Below are positions 1 through 10,413 of a stretch of DNA of 64,000 nucleotides, piece by piece. Each line of letters begins with the position of its first letter. Position 1 is the first letter of the stretch. The notes beneath the pieces were generated by a model. The model did not search any database. It was not told the DNA's origin and saw only the letters and a list, made by a program, of their open reading frames with translations. The stretch comes from Cylindrobasidium torrendii FP15055 ss-10 (Eukaryota; Basidiomycota; Agaricomycetes; Agaricales; Physalacriaceae). The DNA lies in NCBI GenBank assembly GCA_000934385.1, contig KN880462.1:98432-162431 (forward strand), read 5' to 3'. The position numbers were made by a program, and so were the translations under genes.

Positions 1-1
1 C

Positions 2-921
2 GAGCAGTACCAGATATCTCAGACGTTGCTGACGGATTGTTCGGACCCTGCAGGATGTACGGTTCTTGAGGTGCAGGAGAATAGCTTCTATACAGGATTT
101 GCTGCAGCTGGCGGCGGGGTGTGGGCAACACAATTTGACGTCGCTGGGTATGGTTCTCTGGTCCGTATGCTCTCGGGTTCTCACGCTGTTGCAGGATATT
201 GTACGTGTTTCCTAGAATGTTGCAAGTGTATAAACTCAGCGGTGGCTAGCATCTGGTTCTGGAGTGTGGGTTTATTTCTTTTCGTCGAAAACTCGTTCTT
301 TGATAAGTGTCCAGAGATCAAATGTCCCTGCAGGTATCGCTGCCTCCAACTCGACATCGCCTCTCGATATCTCTTCGTGGGGTCCGCCGACTGCCAGTTA
401 TCCAGCGACGTACTGCAACATAACCGAATTCTTCTCGCGTCAGAAGCTCGTTCTAGATATCACACTTTGCGGAAAATGGTTCGCCCATCTTCTTGCACTT
501 GAAAAATACTCAAATTGCTGTAGGGCCGGGCTGACTGAACAATACTTCCCTACATGCGGTTCACAAGGACCTACAGGCCAATGTGTACGCCCACATCGCC
601 CTCGTATAGCCTGCCCGTATAACCTTTCCATTGCAGTACCAAGACCAGGTCGTCGGATCCGGGGACAACTACAATGACGCCTACTTTGAAATCAACTCCA
701 TTCGCGCATATACCACAGGCGGACCAGTACCCACCGCGGCCGCGCTCCCTGCCATCGAGACTCATCGTATCCCTACCGAGGTGGTCTTCAGTATGCTCAG
801 TCCGGCAACACAGACGGAGAGGCCCATGTTTTTCGATGGAACAACTAGGGATGGGTTCTCCTGGGCGCTCGTGGGCGCTGGGTTAGTTGGAACGCTCATG
901 GCGCTGGAGCTTTGCAGATGA
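2..921 (+). CDS. GH16-family glycosidase (beta-glucanase-like), 5' part outside window
   Basis: This is the 3' part of a secreted glycoside hydrolase family 16 protein, a family that cuts beta-1,3(4)- or related cell-wall glucans. The frame is open from base 2. The visible exons splice to a typical fungal GH16 C-terminal half: a GGGVWATQFD stretch, then GIFIWFWS assembled across two short introns (about 149-225), then SNVPAGI, DISSWG, YCNITEFF, LVLDITLCG, AGLTEQYFPTCGS and YNDAYFEI. Further introns lie near 268-318, 476-523 and 580-637. The catalytic ExDxxE segment would lie left of the window. After the catalytic domain comes a short Thr/Ala/Pro-rich linker and a hydrophobic last 20 residues, suggesting a membrane or GPI anchor. 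The family call is strong; the substrate is not determined. Confidence 0.82.
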
Positions 922-1493
922 TTATGATATCGGGCTGAAATTATGAACGATACTCACAGGGCCAATCCGGTCATTGCAGCCCCATGCTCGGACATGAAGC
1001 ACACTTAGACGTATAGTAGATAGCCATAGACGATCTTGACGAACATTTAGCATACACAATAACAGGACACTAGTGTGCACTGACGATATTTTGTTGTGCG
1101 TATTGACTTGGTTTTGACCCGCCTTGACGATCCTGTACTTCGCCCTTGTTTTCGATCGAAAGCAGGATCACATGCCAAGACACATGACTACCGTCTCGGG
1201 TTCGAACCACTCTTGTGGACATGGCGCTGGGGGCAGAGGTGGTACGGGGCGCTCGAAGGATGTTCATTCCTTCACCTCCGACATATACAGTACTACAGTA
1301 CTGGCCGTAAAAGATTGTCTACGGCAAAGCGCCCAAACGACCTCGAGTGGGCTATGTACTTGGCTAGTAGCCATCCATTTACACTCTTACAATTGCGAAG
1401 AGGGGTAGGCAAATTCAAGACCTTGCTTGGGCGCTGTGTGATACACCGGATTTCGGCCGTGCGGGACATTTCGCTCTAACCACAGATTTCGAG
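922..1493. other. intergenic, no gene seen
   Basis: About 570 bases between the GH16 gene and the small secreted protein. The open frames here have no recognisable product and no convincing introns. A GGTTCGAACC motif near 1201 resembles a tRNA B box, but the flanks do not form a T stem. Confidence 0.6.
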
Positions 1494-1499
1494 TATAAG
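1494..1499 (+). promoter_or_regulatory. TATA-like box
   Basis: TATAAG within GAGTATAAGAGC, about 135 bases upstream of the ATG at 1633. It is followed by a pyrimidine-rich 5' leader, as is common before highly expressed fungal genes. Assigned by position and sequence only. Confidence 0.4.
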
Positions 1500-1632
1500 A
1501 GCTCAGCTCTTCCAGCCTCAGATCTTCATTCGCTTTCTTCCCTTCATCTTCCTTTGAAGTCCTTGATCACCCTTCTTCTTCTCGAAAACTGATCCTTTTC
1601 ATCGGCTCCTCATTTTCTTTACATTTAACATC

Positions 1633-2294
1633 ATGCTCTTTGCTCAATTTTCCGCCATCGTTTTCGTTGCCGTTGCCGCCACGACCGTCAGCGCCAAGCC
1701 AGTTGCATCCCCGCCCGCTCGTCGCGATGCCTGCACACCCAACTTCGAGGGCGTCGGTCTTGCGGTCAGCAACTTCGGCGCCTCGAGCCCCGCGGCGCTC
1801 GCGCCTATCGTCTCGTCCAGCTTTCGTGGGTACGGCGCAGCAGACTGGCACTTCGAGCAGAACGGCCAGCCTGCGACTGGGTTCATCATAAAGTAAATTA
1901 TCCAACTCAAGTATCCCCCATTAGTTGTAGGGATTGATCATTTGATAGGGACTTCGACGATAACAACCTTGCTGTCTCCGCGCGTGAGGACAACAGTATT
2001 CTCCTCGACGTTTCCTCGGATAGTGGTGATGTCGTGTATGTCCTTTCTTACTATCAACGCCATGAGCTGAAATTCTGAGCATCAATCAGTGACCAGACTT
2101 GGACTGTGACCTGCAATGCGTGTGGTGCCGACGTCTCACAGCAGGCTCCGGGAACTGTCGTTGCCTCGAGCTGCATCATCGGCTCGCCCGTACTAAACGG
2201 GTGTGTCGTTGTTGGTCCTGACACCTCCAGCCCGGCCTGGGTAACCACAAACTTCGGAGAGTGTTCTTACTTCGATTTCTCCGTGGGCTACTGA
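1633..2294 (+). CDS. small secreted cysteine-containing protein
   Basis: Three exons encode a protein of about 180 residues. Introns at about 1893-1948 and 2036-2089 join the frame as IIK|DFDDNN and GDVV|DQTWTV. The first about 20 residues form a classical signal peptide (hydrophobic core IVFVAVAATTV, then SAKP), so the product should enter the secretory pathway. The mature part has five cysteines, two of them in a TCNAC pair, and no membrane segment. Its short beta-strand-like repeats could fit a trefoil or other lectin-like fold, but I do not recognise the family. Size, signal peptide and cysteines fit an effector-like or cell-wall protein. The start is the first ATG after a TATA-like box and leader. 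Confidence 0.7.
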
Positions 2295-2447
2295 AGGGAC
2301 TGGATGAAAGCCAGCCTGAGACGGACTAAGACACACGAGACTTGATGAAGATACGATTACTACGAACCATTTGATTTAGCATTCGATAAGAATGGACATT
2401 TTTACGACCGAATATTCTTCATAAACCCACACAGGCGTTCCCCGTTT

Positions 2448-4043
2448 CTAGCCTCGCACCGTCCGCGCTAAACCAATGTTCGAAAACGTACCCACCCTTG
2501 AGCAAATAGCGACACCACCCGTCTGTGCTCGGTCGAAGAGATCGAGCAGTGCATGTGCCGACAGCTCTACAGGCTCGTCGAAATCAAGGGTTATTTTCTT
2601 TAGCGCAGGAAACGAATCAGGACGCTGAGAAGCCAGTCCTTCCCTACCAGCAAGCGCTATGTCCAGCCATTTAATCAAACCCTTACTAAGCCTGCCTTTG
2701 AGCCCGGTCACGATCAAATACACGATAGGGAGCGTCTTGAAGATGGTCCCCACAGAAAGCAGCGCCTTGGCGTGAATTTGAACCTCCTCTAAAAGCGGTC
2801 GCTCGCGCGAGAAAAACGTCTGCAGGGACGACTTGTCAGCGTCGATGATCTGGAGGTATCGGAGGGCAGGGCATCCTAGAACGGCGGGAAGATCCAAGCA
2901 CAGATTGAGAGATGCCCTCTCGAGATGCGGTAATTCGTGGACCACCCTTGGCGCCTGTTCTAGCGCCCACTCCTCCGCAATGAGCATGGTCGAGAGATTG
3001 ATGACCTGCAAATTCGGGCAGACGCCGAGTAGAGTCTCAATGAGTCCCGTGTCTCCGCCTACATGCACTTCTAGAGTGGTCAACTGGGTCCATGGGATCG
3101 CATACAGTTCCTCGGGAAATGTGTGGTAAATGCATCCACCACCACTACTGTCGATATCTTCCATCCGCTCAAGCCCCCGGATGGAAAGATGCCGCAAAGA
3201 CGGACAACGTGAAAAACCCCCCAATATGCGGGTCAAATCCACGTCAAAATGCCCCGCCTCCAGCATAATTTGTAGTTCCAACACACGGAGGACGGGCGCG
3301 TACGCGAACGTAGGACACAGCGATAGTCGTTCAACAGGGCCAATGAGAGTAAGGGCCTCCAGGCGGGAAACGGTGCCTTGGGCAGCTGAAAGGGTAGGAT
3401 AGCGGTCGAGCGTCTCGCGGGTCGTATTAACCCTCATTTGAAGCGGCATATCGGCGGCCCTCATCAATGCCTCCTTGAGCAGCCACGTCTCTTTGGCAGC
3501 GCACGGCTCGAAGGATAGACATGTCCATAAGGATGGCGTCGTATTGACTAACATGTTCCAGCGCCGGCAAACCCTCCGCAGAACCCAGGGTCCCTGCCTC
3601 GATATCGTCTGCCTGCTGACATGCGTGAATCCCGACAAGTAGTGCCCGAAAACCAACAGTAAAAGCTCGTTCGGAAGGTCGTGTATTCGAGCAAAAAGGG
3701 CAAGGTGGCCCTCCAAGAACCCCACTGCTTCGTCTCGTTTCTTCTTGAGCCTTACGATGTAAGATTTGAGATGCAAGAGCTCGGAGTCGTATTCCCGGAT
3801 TTCGGCGGCAACGCCTCTGGTGAATGCTCTGATCTCCTTCGTAAGGTTGGGGGGAATACTTTCTTGGAGTGAGAGTGGCTTTCCGTAGTACTCGAAATAT
3901 GGGGACGGCCTGTCTGTCCGCCGAGAATGGCGCCGATGCTGGGTAAATCCGCATCGAGCACAAGCTACTACGCAGGAAATGATGTGAGCAAGAGTTTTGC
4001 CTCTGAAATTGACAATACCTTGCTTATGTGCAGTTGCCGACAT
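2448..4043 (-). CDS. F-box protein with leucine-rich C-terminal part
   Basis: An uninterrupted 531-codon frame. Residues about 118-165 form an F-box-like domain beginning IHDLPNELLLLVFGHYL and including the CRRW core that binds Skp1 in SCF ubiquitin ligases. A coiled-coil-like segment (HLKSYIVRLKKKRDEAVGFLEG) precedes it. The C-terminal about 350 residues alternate Leu-rich strands and helices (for example LRVLELQIM, LRHLSIRGLERM, LTTLEVHVGG), typical of degenerate LRR substrate-binding arms. Agaricomycete genomes carry many such single-exon F-box genes, usually fast evolving. Role: probable substrate receptor of an E3 ligase; the substrate is unknown. The start could be a few codons downstream. 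Confidence 0.85.
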   Translation of the reverse strand: MSATAHKQGIVNFRGKTLAHIISCVVACARCGFTQHRRHSRRTDRPSPYFEYYGKPLSLQESIPPNLTKEIRAFTRGVAAEIREYDSELLHLKSYIVRLKKKRDEAVGFLEGHLALFARIHDLPNELLLLVFGHYLSGFTHVSRQTISRQGPWVLRRVCRRWNMLVNTTPSLWTCLSFEPCAAKETWLLKEALMRAADMPLQMRVNTTRETLDRYPTLSAAQGTVSRLEALTLIGPVERLSLCPTFAYAPVLRVLELQIMLEAGHFDVDLTRILGGFSRCPSLRHLSIRGLERMEDIDSSGGGCIYHTFPEELYAIPWTQLTTLEVHVGGDTGLIETLLGVCPNLQVINLSTMLIAEEWALEQAPRVVHELPHLERASLNLCLDLPAVLGCPALRYLQIIDADKSSLQTFFSRERPLLEEVQIHAKALLSVGTIFKTLPIVYLIVTGLKGRLSKGLIKWLDIALAGREGLASQRPDSFPALKKITLDFDEPVELSAHALLDLFDRAQTGGVAICSRVGTFSNIGLARTVRG

Positions 4044-4376
4044 TGCATCGGGTGTGGTGGTAAGAGCAAGACGGCACTTCGATCACATCATGTTCGGCTC
4101 GCTTGCTCAACTGATGAATAGTTCAGAATTGTGGCACAGACTTTGGAAAGTTTGTAATTGCACTTGGACAAGGACAAGAATCGAAATCATGGGCTATCTC
4201 ACGAAGGTCTCTACTATAGCTCCCGCAGTTTACATTTCAAATATTGAAGACGAGTCTGCCAGAGGTCATGCCAATCTTGCGAGGAGATGCTTTGGGTGAA
4301 ATTCAAAACATGTCGGTGCCGGCTGGCTCAGGTCACTCGGCGAGGTCATTGTCCACGGGCTTTGTGATTGCAGCGT
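4044..4376. other. intergenic, no gene seen
   Basis: Upstream side of the F-box gene and downstream side of copy A of the duplicated family, both on the minus strand. No additional coding signal or repeat was recognised. Confidence 0.55.
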
Positions 4377-6090
4377 TTACGGAATTCTCCACATCGCGAT
4401 GCCTGCTCGCTCCTCGTCGACATCCTTCTTCACCGCCCGACTGTCTTTGCTCCTCAATGCCGCGGCTAGAAGCAAGGTCATCGCATCCTTCACGCCTTCC
4501 CTGATTCCACTATTCCCTTTGACGCCCTCCATCCTGGCACGATCCCAATCCACACACAAATCCACGTATTCGAACAGAATTGCCGATACATCCTTGAGCT
4601 CTGCGCCTACACCTGTATCGTTCTCCTTCGGCGCGTTCAGTTGCCATAGTTGTTTGAGCGTGAGGGTATTCCATGCGACAAGAGGTGAGCCCGGTTTGAC
4701 GGGCAGCACGACGGAAGGGCAACCATTCAGAAGGATATATCGAATGACGCTCTCCTGCGGTCGTGCACTGGTTGACCAAATTTTGCGATGAGGCTTCAGC
4801 CCAACAAGCATTATAACCATCCGTCGTGGTGATTGTGGGAGCGAAGCCTGCGGCGCCAGCTTATCCTCTGTTCGAGTCTGCTTCTCTGCCACCTTGGCTG
4901 TCTTTGCTTCTTGCTTTGACCTCTTGCTTTCTTCCTTAACCTTCTGAGACGCTTCCTTGTCCGCGCTACTATTCTCGCTCGAGCCCGCATCTATCTTCTT
5001 GTGCGAGAATAAGCCCTTGAGTTTGTCGGATACCTTGATTTTGTCTGCTTTCTCGCCGAGATCTTGCGGATGTGGTGGTGGTGCATCGCAGAAAGAAATG
5101 ACCGAGGCCGACTCCTTCAAAAGGGTTTCCCCGACGCGATAATCACCTGGTTTCGCACGTCAACACATGCTGAAGATGAACGAACGACTGCCTCAACGAA
5201 CCCTCAAGAAATGGACCATGGCAGAATACGATGTCTGGCTGCATAGTGCGCGGTATGACAGGCCTTCGTGCACTGGCAAAAAGATACGGCGAGTACCAGC
5301 CTTTCTCGATGGATAGGTAGTCCTTCACGGACGAGAACAGCGACTTGTCTCTGAACATTCGAGCGTGAGCTCACAATGAATCTTATGACATGTTAAATGA
5401 ACTCACGCATGGGTACTCCCTCGATAGAACCCTAATGCCGCATCGCTGACTGTGTGCTTGAAGGGGAGAGTGATTTCGATATTCTTGACAGCAGTCGTCT
5501 CAAGCCGTTTTGAATGTGCTGGAACGCTGTCCTCCGCACCTTGGGTGACCAGCTCATCTGCTACGGTTGTAGCGACGTTGTAACCAGTATCGACAGCGAT
5601 ATTCACGCCAATGCCGCCCCCGAACGATCCTGTGACTGCGTCGCTTATGGGATCCATGGCCTGCTCAACATAATGCGCACTCGGCATGATAGTTAACAGT
5701 GCTTACCGGAGATGCAATGGCTGCTGTACCGCCCTGCATGCCTAGTTAGTGGGGGCACTACCAAACAAAAAAACACTTTACCGTCGCGACCATGACAGAT
5801 TCGATGGCCAAGTCTCTGAACCGTACACACGGCAGGAACAGGGGAGAAGAGTCGCCCCACGGTGAAAGACAGACAACATTTGTACCGGACGCTCGCAAAG
5901 ATTCGTAACCGGACATAACGATGCGTCCAGTTAGAGACTGTGCAGACGCTTGATTGAGGAAGAAGTTACAGTTGGCACAGTGAGAACTCACGCCTGCAAG
6001 CTCTCGCTTAAACCAGTGCGCCTTGCGTTCATTTTCTCCGCTCTCCGCGAACGCTGGGTCGATAGGTCCAAGAGCAGATGTTCGCGTCAT
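4377..6090 (-). CDS. conserved protein of unknown function, duplicated family copy A
   Basis: A multi-exon gene of about 470 codons with introns near 5954-6000, 5733-5781, 5662-5706, 5358-5407 and 5150-5210. Ordered segments are MTRTSALGPIDPAF, MSGYESLRASG, CLSPWGDSSPLFLP, SVKDYLSIEKGWYSPYLFAS, QPDIVFCHGPFLEG, DYRVGETLLKESA, a Lys/Glu/Ser-rich linker (roughly residues 265-325), then PRRMVIMLVGLKPHRKIW, RYILLNGCPSVVLPVK, LVAWNTLTLKQLW and a C-terminal GIAMWRIP. There is no signal peptide; one moderately hydrophobic Gly/Ala stretch follows the second exon. It is homologous over its whole length to the gene at 14998-16696. I do not recognise the family and assign no function; the alternating hydrophobic strands suggest a soluble alpha/beta protein. 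Confidence 0.78.
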
Positions 6091-6947
6091 TAGCAGAGAA
6101 GGGGAAAGGATGGTCGTGCGACCAGATTGAGCGTCTTATAACTCGACGACATTGATGGGAGTTGAATGCGATGATACGATGAACACATCTATGACACCAG
6201 GAAGCTAGGTTTGGTATACTGCATTGCCCCGGAAGCTCGTGGTTAGCGCAGGTGGTGGTTGGAGTACAAGTTGGAGAGCGCAGGGTCAATGCCGACGTGC
6301 CGATGTGACGTAACGGACGCCATCGAAGAAGGCGCTTCCAAGGTTGAAGCAGGTTGAAGGCGCTACAGACTTACAAATGACCTTGAGCGACGGCCAAACA
6401 AAGACATTGCCCCTGGTCCAGGTACACTGCCGAAGTATGTCTACCATTCGGGGATGCCAATCATTCATGTGAGAGGCATGCTACGAGCCCTAATACCACC
6501 GATCGCTCATTGTTAATTCTTTGAGGCCGACATCTGTCAATCAAGGTCCGTAAGAATGACCCACCATTTCCTTGCACTACGGAGTGTCAGGCACTTCGCT
6601 ATGTCTTGCTCGGCCAGAGTCATCGTCCTTCTTGTCCTATTCCGGAGGTTTCTTATTGTGTTCGGAGGCCATGCACGCACCAACATCCGGCGTTTCGTCT
6701 TCAACTTTATTGTCTCTGCCCCGATTGGGACCAAAGGATTATCTGAGACAAGGCCCTCGTGCTTAACGTGGCGCTATATAAAACCTGTGGACGTGACTAC
6801 TTTTCCATCTCTTCTCTCTCTCCTCCTGTTTTTTGCCTCTTATAGAGCACTGGTGCTCTACATCCTGTCCTTTAATCTTCTTCTTCTCTCTCCGACGCAC
6901 TTCACGATCCTGCTCTTCTTTCTTTAACGACGCGCCCCGATACTACG
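6091..6947. other. divergent intergenic region (copy A / HMG-box gene)
   Basis: 857 bases between two divergent genes. The right half carries a TATA box (6775-6783) and a long CT-rich leader for the HMG-box gene. A TGACGTAA half-palindrome lies near 6305. The plus-strand open frame at about 6556-6927 is judged non-coding because it covers the TATA box and leader. Confidence 0.55.
6775..6783 (+). promoter_or_regulatory. TATA box of HMG-box gene
   Basis: TATATAAAA, 165 bases before the ATG at 6948 and followed by a CT-rich leader (6800-6940). This spacing and layout are usual for fungal core promoters. Confidence 0.6.
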
Positions 6948-8076
6948 ATGGCTCCCACACGCACCTCCTCTTCTTTCGTCAAGCAGGAATCGTCTACCAA
7001 ACTGCCTGGAGCAGTTCGATCTAGAAAGGGACCGGGCCACATCCCACGCCCTCCCAATGCGTTCATTCTGTACCGCACCTGGTTTTACTACGAACACAAA
7101 ACCACCGGCAACTTTGAGGGCCCCCAGAAGGCGTTTAGCGTGGACGCAGCAGGCTCCTGGAATAAGCTATCTGCCGAGGAGCGTGAAATATGGGATGCTC
7201 GCGCGGCGGAAGCGGCCAAGGAGCACAAGGAAAAATATCCGAACTACCAGTACCGTCCGCGTAGAAAGGGAAACTCGAGTGGTAATGGAAACGCTGGGCA
7301 AAAGAAGAGGGCAAGGGTTTACGAGCACCCCGTCGCGCCGTGGGACCTACCTGCGCCTCCTTCCAATTCGCCTACCAGGAGGTCCTCACGAGCAGCAGCA
7401 CTGGCTGCACCGTCGTATGCTGCGATGTTCGAGTCTGAGAGCCCAGATTCCGAGATGGAAAGCTTCGTGAATCTTCCTCACGACCCGAACGTTGATGCGG
7501 ACGGCTCAGACGACGAGGAGTTCTTGGCCACCTCGTCTAAGGTGCAATCCGCGAGCCCTAGTGTAAGTCATTCTACACGCCATACATCCTCGACTGAGTC
7601 TTGTCATCTATAGCGATCCACGTCCAAGTATGCGCCAAGACGCCCGGCGCCCCCGCCCGCAAGCTCTCCGTGGGCCCCGTACGCCAACCCTCAGGTAAGT
7701 TCCTTCGCTAGCCTTTTTGTACAACTCGGATTCTCACATTTTTCTTCAGCTCATGCTCGACAACTCGTTTGCATCCACTTCGACAGGAAACGGAAGCCGT
7801 TCCTTCGAGGACTACCAATATATGCCAAACGCCCCACCGAGTGGCCTCAGCCTGCCGAACGCCAGCGACCCATCCTTCTCCCACGACACCTTTGGCGCTC
7901 CTCAAAGCGCGTACACTACCTCCTTTACGAACCCGGAGGCCCAGCCTCAGCCTGATAACTCATTATGGTCTTACGATTTCACGACAACTGGGAATCCCTC
8001 GATGGGATTCAATGATCCTCTGCCTTGGTCAGAGAACCAGTTCCCCCAGTATAACGGCTACCCTTTCTCTTACTAG
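6948..8076 (+). CDS. HMG-box transcription factor
   Basis: Three exons (6948-7562, 7614-7694, 7750-8076), all phase 0, give 340 residues. Residues about 28-95 are an HMG box of the MATA/SOX type: RPPNAFILYRTWFYYEH, then helix 2 with AAGSWNKLSAEEREIW and helix 3 AAEAAKEHKEKYPNYQYRPRR. A basic stretch (RPRRKG, KKRARV) follows the box and probably acts as nuclear signal. The remainder is low-complexity, Ser/Pro/Asn/Tyr-rich and acidic in the middle (DADGSDDEE), as in fungal activators. Known relatives act in mating, fruiting or stress; which one this is cannot be read from sequence alone. Confidence 0.9.
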
Positions 8077-8606
8077 GTTCTGTGCGTTGGCTACCTACTG
8101 TATTATAACGTTCCAACTCCTTTGCCCCCGCGATCTGCGATACCTGTCTTCGTTCTGTATTCTACTACTAGTTTCTATCGTACGATACATTCTAGCTCTA
8201 ATGGAGGACGAGTTGAAAGATCACCCCCTTGCGCCCTGCCAGAGGTTGCAGGCCGCGAACCAGTGCATCCTATAAGCCTAGGGTTACTTCAGTCGACTCA
8301 TTGCAAGTCCCCTACTGCAATCTTGGGCTGAAAGCAAGGTCCGATAGATTTTATGTGAATCCGCTGGTTCGAACCCAACGCGGTCGTCAGAGGAAGGGGA
8401 CTGGAGACCAAGGATCCCAGCAATTAAAGCCCCACCCAATCAAGCGCCGCTTGTTCAATACGGCGTGAGCGACGGCTAAGATGAATCAACGCCCATGAGC
8501 TCGAGAAATAAAAAAAGGTACAAGCTTGTGAATACTTCAACATACGCCGGGAATACGGATACATGATTTGTCTGTGTATGGATACATAACCTACAACTTG
8601 AACAGA
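8077..8606. other. convergent 3' region, no gene seen
   Basis: 530 bases between the 3' ends of the HMG-box and GST genes. A GGTTCGAACCC motif at about 8370 resembles a tRNA B box, but no acceptor stem or anticodon arm can be built around it. Confidence 0.55.
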
Positions 8607-9845
8607 TTACAATGGCTGGATATCGGGGACAGGACCAACAGGAACGATACGCGTCCCATTAATCTGGAATTTATCAGCCAACGATTCGTAGTCTGGAGTA
8701 CCAGTGACCCACCATCTTGTGGGACCAATAATAATGAGTCTTGATATGGCCAAAGTTAGTGGAAGCTTTGAACGCCTCATTGTTCCAATATAAGTTCTTC
8801 ATCCATTTGTTGATGGCTGGGTACCCGTTGCGAATGTCGCGGAAGTTGCACTTGAAGTGACCAACATAGACTGGGTCGAAGCGGATGATGGTGACCCATA
8901 GACGAATATCGCATTCGGTAAGACGGTCGCCGACGATGAATTCCTTGCCTGCGAGCAGCTCCTCGACCTTGTCCAGTGAGTGGAATACTTCGTGCACGGC
9001 CTTTTCGTACGCTTCTTGAGTGGTAGCAAAGCCAGAGCGGTAAACACCATCTACAGCTTGTTACACGGGCCATGCGAGAAGACAAGATAAGAGAACGCAC
9101 TGTTGATTCCAGGATAAATCCACTCATTCAGAGCATCGATTTCTGGCCGGAGATGTTCGGGGTAGAAGTCAAGAGCAGCCTTGTCCTTTGGAATGAGCTC
9201 ATTGAACGCTGTGTTGAAGATGCGGATGATTTCTGAGCTCTCGTTGTTGACTATGGTATGTAGCTTCTTGTCCCATAGGATGGGCACAGTGAAGCGTCCG
9301 GAGAAATGGGGGTCTGCACGAAGGTAGAGGTCCTTGACGTGCTCAGCATCGTATAGCGGGTCCTTGTCTGCGGCAGGAAATGGGTCGACCGAGGCGAATG
9401 GCCAGCCATTGTCGCCCATCTTAGGAGATACAACGGTGACTGGGATAAAGTCAAGGCCCTTGAGCTTGCGCATGATGAGGGTCCGCGTCGCCCACGGACA
9501 GGCGTACGAGACATAGAGGTGGTAGCGGTCTGGGCATGGTCAGTAGAGGAGAAAAACGCGTTGCAAGAACGCACCTGTCTCGGGCTCAAATTTCCCGCCT
9601 TTCTCAATTGTATCCCGGAAGACCGCGGCTGCGCGCTGGAACGAGCCATCGTTCGACGTCTTCATCTTGCTGATATCTGTCTGGTGAGACACATCGCGAG
9701 CCTTGGCAGCCATTCTTGCAGTAGCAGTCGTTTGTAGGAAGCGGACAGTGGGTGTTGAAGTTGCGAAAGGATACACAGAGCGAAAGGCGAGGTTGATGGA
9801 CGTTCTGGAGAAAGCGGAGCCCTTATATAGTGACAGTAAAGCCAT
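8607..9845 (-). CDS. ECM4: glutathionyl-hydroquinone reductase / omega-xi GST
   Basis: The spliced protein (about 370 residues) matches the Xi-class GST family (ECM4/YqjG), which reduces glutathionyl-hydroquinones and uses a catalytic Cys. The active-site motif YACPWATRTLIMRKLKG is assembled across an intron near 9526-9573. Other markers are KDLYLRADPHFSGRFTVPIL, NNESSEIIRIFN, YPGIN, FIVGDRLTECDIRLWVTIIR and FDPVYVGHFKCN. The last exon encodes INGTRIVPVGPVPD before the stop. From the ATG at 9845 the first about 45 residues are Ser/Arg/Thr-rich and lack acidic residues (ending VRFLQTTATAR), a mitochondrial presequence. A second in-frame Met (MAAKARDV, about 9713) would give the cytosolic length usual for the family. 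Confidence 0.9.
9822..9829 (-). promoter_or_regulatory. TATA-like box inside GST presequence
   Basis: On the minus strand this reads TATATAAG. It lies 16-24 bases downstream of the first ATG (9845) and about 110 bases upstream of the second in-frame Met (about 9713). If used, it would drive a transcript lacking the presequence. Chance occurrence cannot be excluded. Confidence 0.35.
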
Positions 9846-10413
9846 AACCCGGTGCTATGCCCTCATTGCGGCAAAATTCAGGGCCTCGGAAATATTCCTG
9901 CGATGAGCAAGCGGATGACGGATCGAGATAGAGACACACGACCCACGTGCTCGTATCGCGAGTTTCCCATCACGTAAAATGTGTCGAGCGAAAATGCAGG
10001 CATTATTCAGCTGCATGGCTGTAGTCACTGTGGAGATTAGTTTCCAGATACCAGTCCACATACACATATCTCAGCAACATCGTATGCCATGACCAGGATG
10101 ATAACAAGATTCCCTACCGAAAGCTACCAATTGCAAGGGATTTCTCACTGCCAGTGGGCTTGCACACTTATGTAAAGGAAGATGAAGCCGCAGTGCACAG
10201 TGTGAAGGGGAAGCAACACGAGCAGACTCTAGCTCACCTTTCCCCAGTAAGTTCCCCATTGGCATTGCCCTTTCCAGTGGTCGAACTCACGACCAGACGT
10301 CGGGCGGCGCCACATCATGTGACGTGCATCAGCGCGCGAACCTCTGACGTCACTCGCTATCAATGCGGGTCCCAGGACCTACTGCGCCTTTGACTCTTCT
10401 TCCTCCTTCCACC
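9846..10413. other. divergent intergenic region (GST / PMP3)
   Basis: 568 bases serving both genes. It contains a perfect CRE palindrome at 10345-10352 and a nearby GTGACGTG at about 10319. No coding signal was recognised. Confidence 0.6.
10345..10352. promoter_or_regulatory. CRE/ATF-type palindrome TGACGTCA
   Basis: Perfect TGACGTCA 62 bases upstream of the PMP3 start codon. In fungi this octamer is bound by Atf1/Sko1-type bZIP factors that act under the Hog1-class stress MAP kinase. The site is seen; its use here is inferred. Confidence 0.55.

Noticed and set aside
1199..1212. tRNA-like B box near 1201
   Set aside because: The flanking bases do not make a T stem, and no acceptor or anticodon arm fits at the right distance.
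8362..8380. B-box-like GGTTCGAACCC in the 3' region of the HMG gene
   Set aside because: Stem pairing has a mismatch and no upstream A box or acceptor stem pairs with the 3' side.
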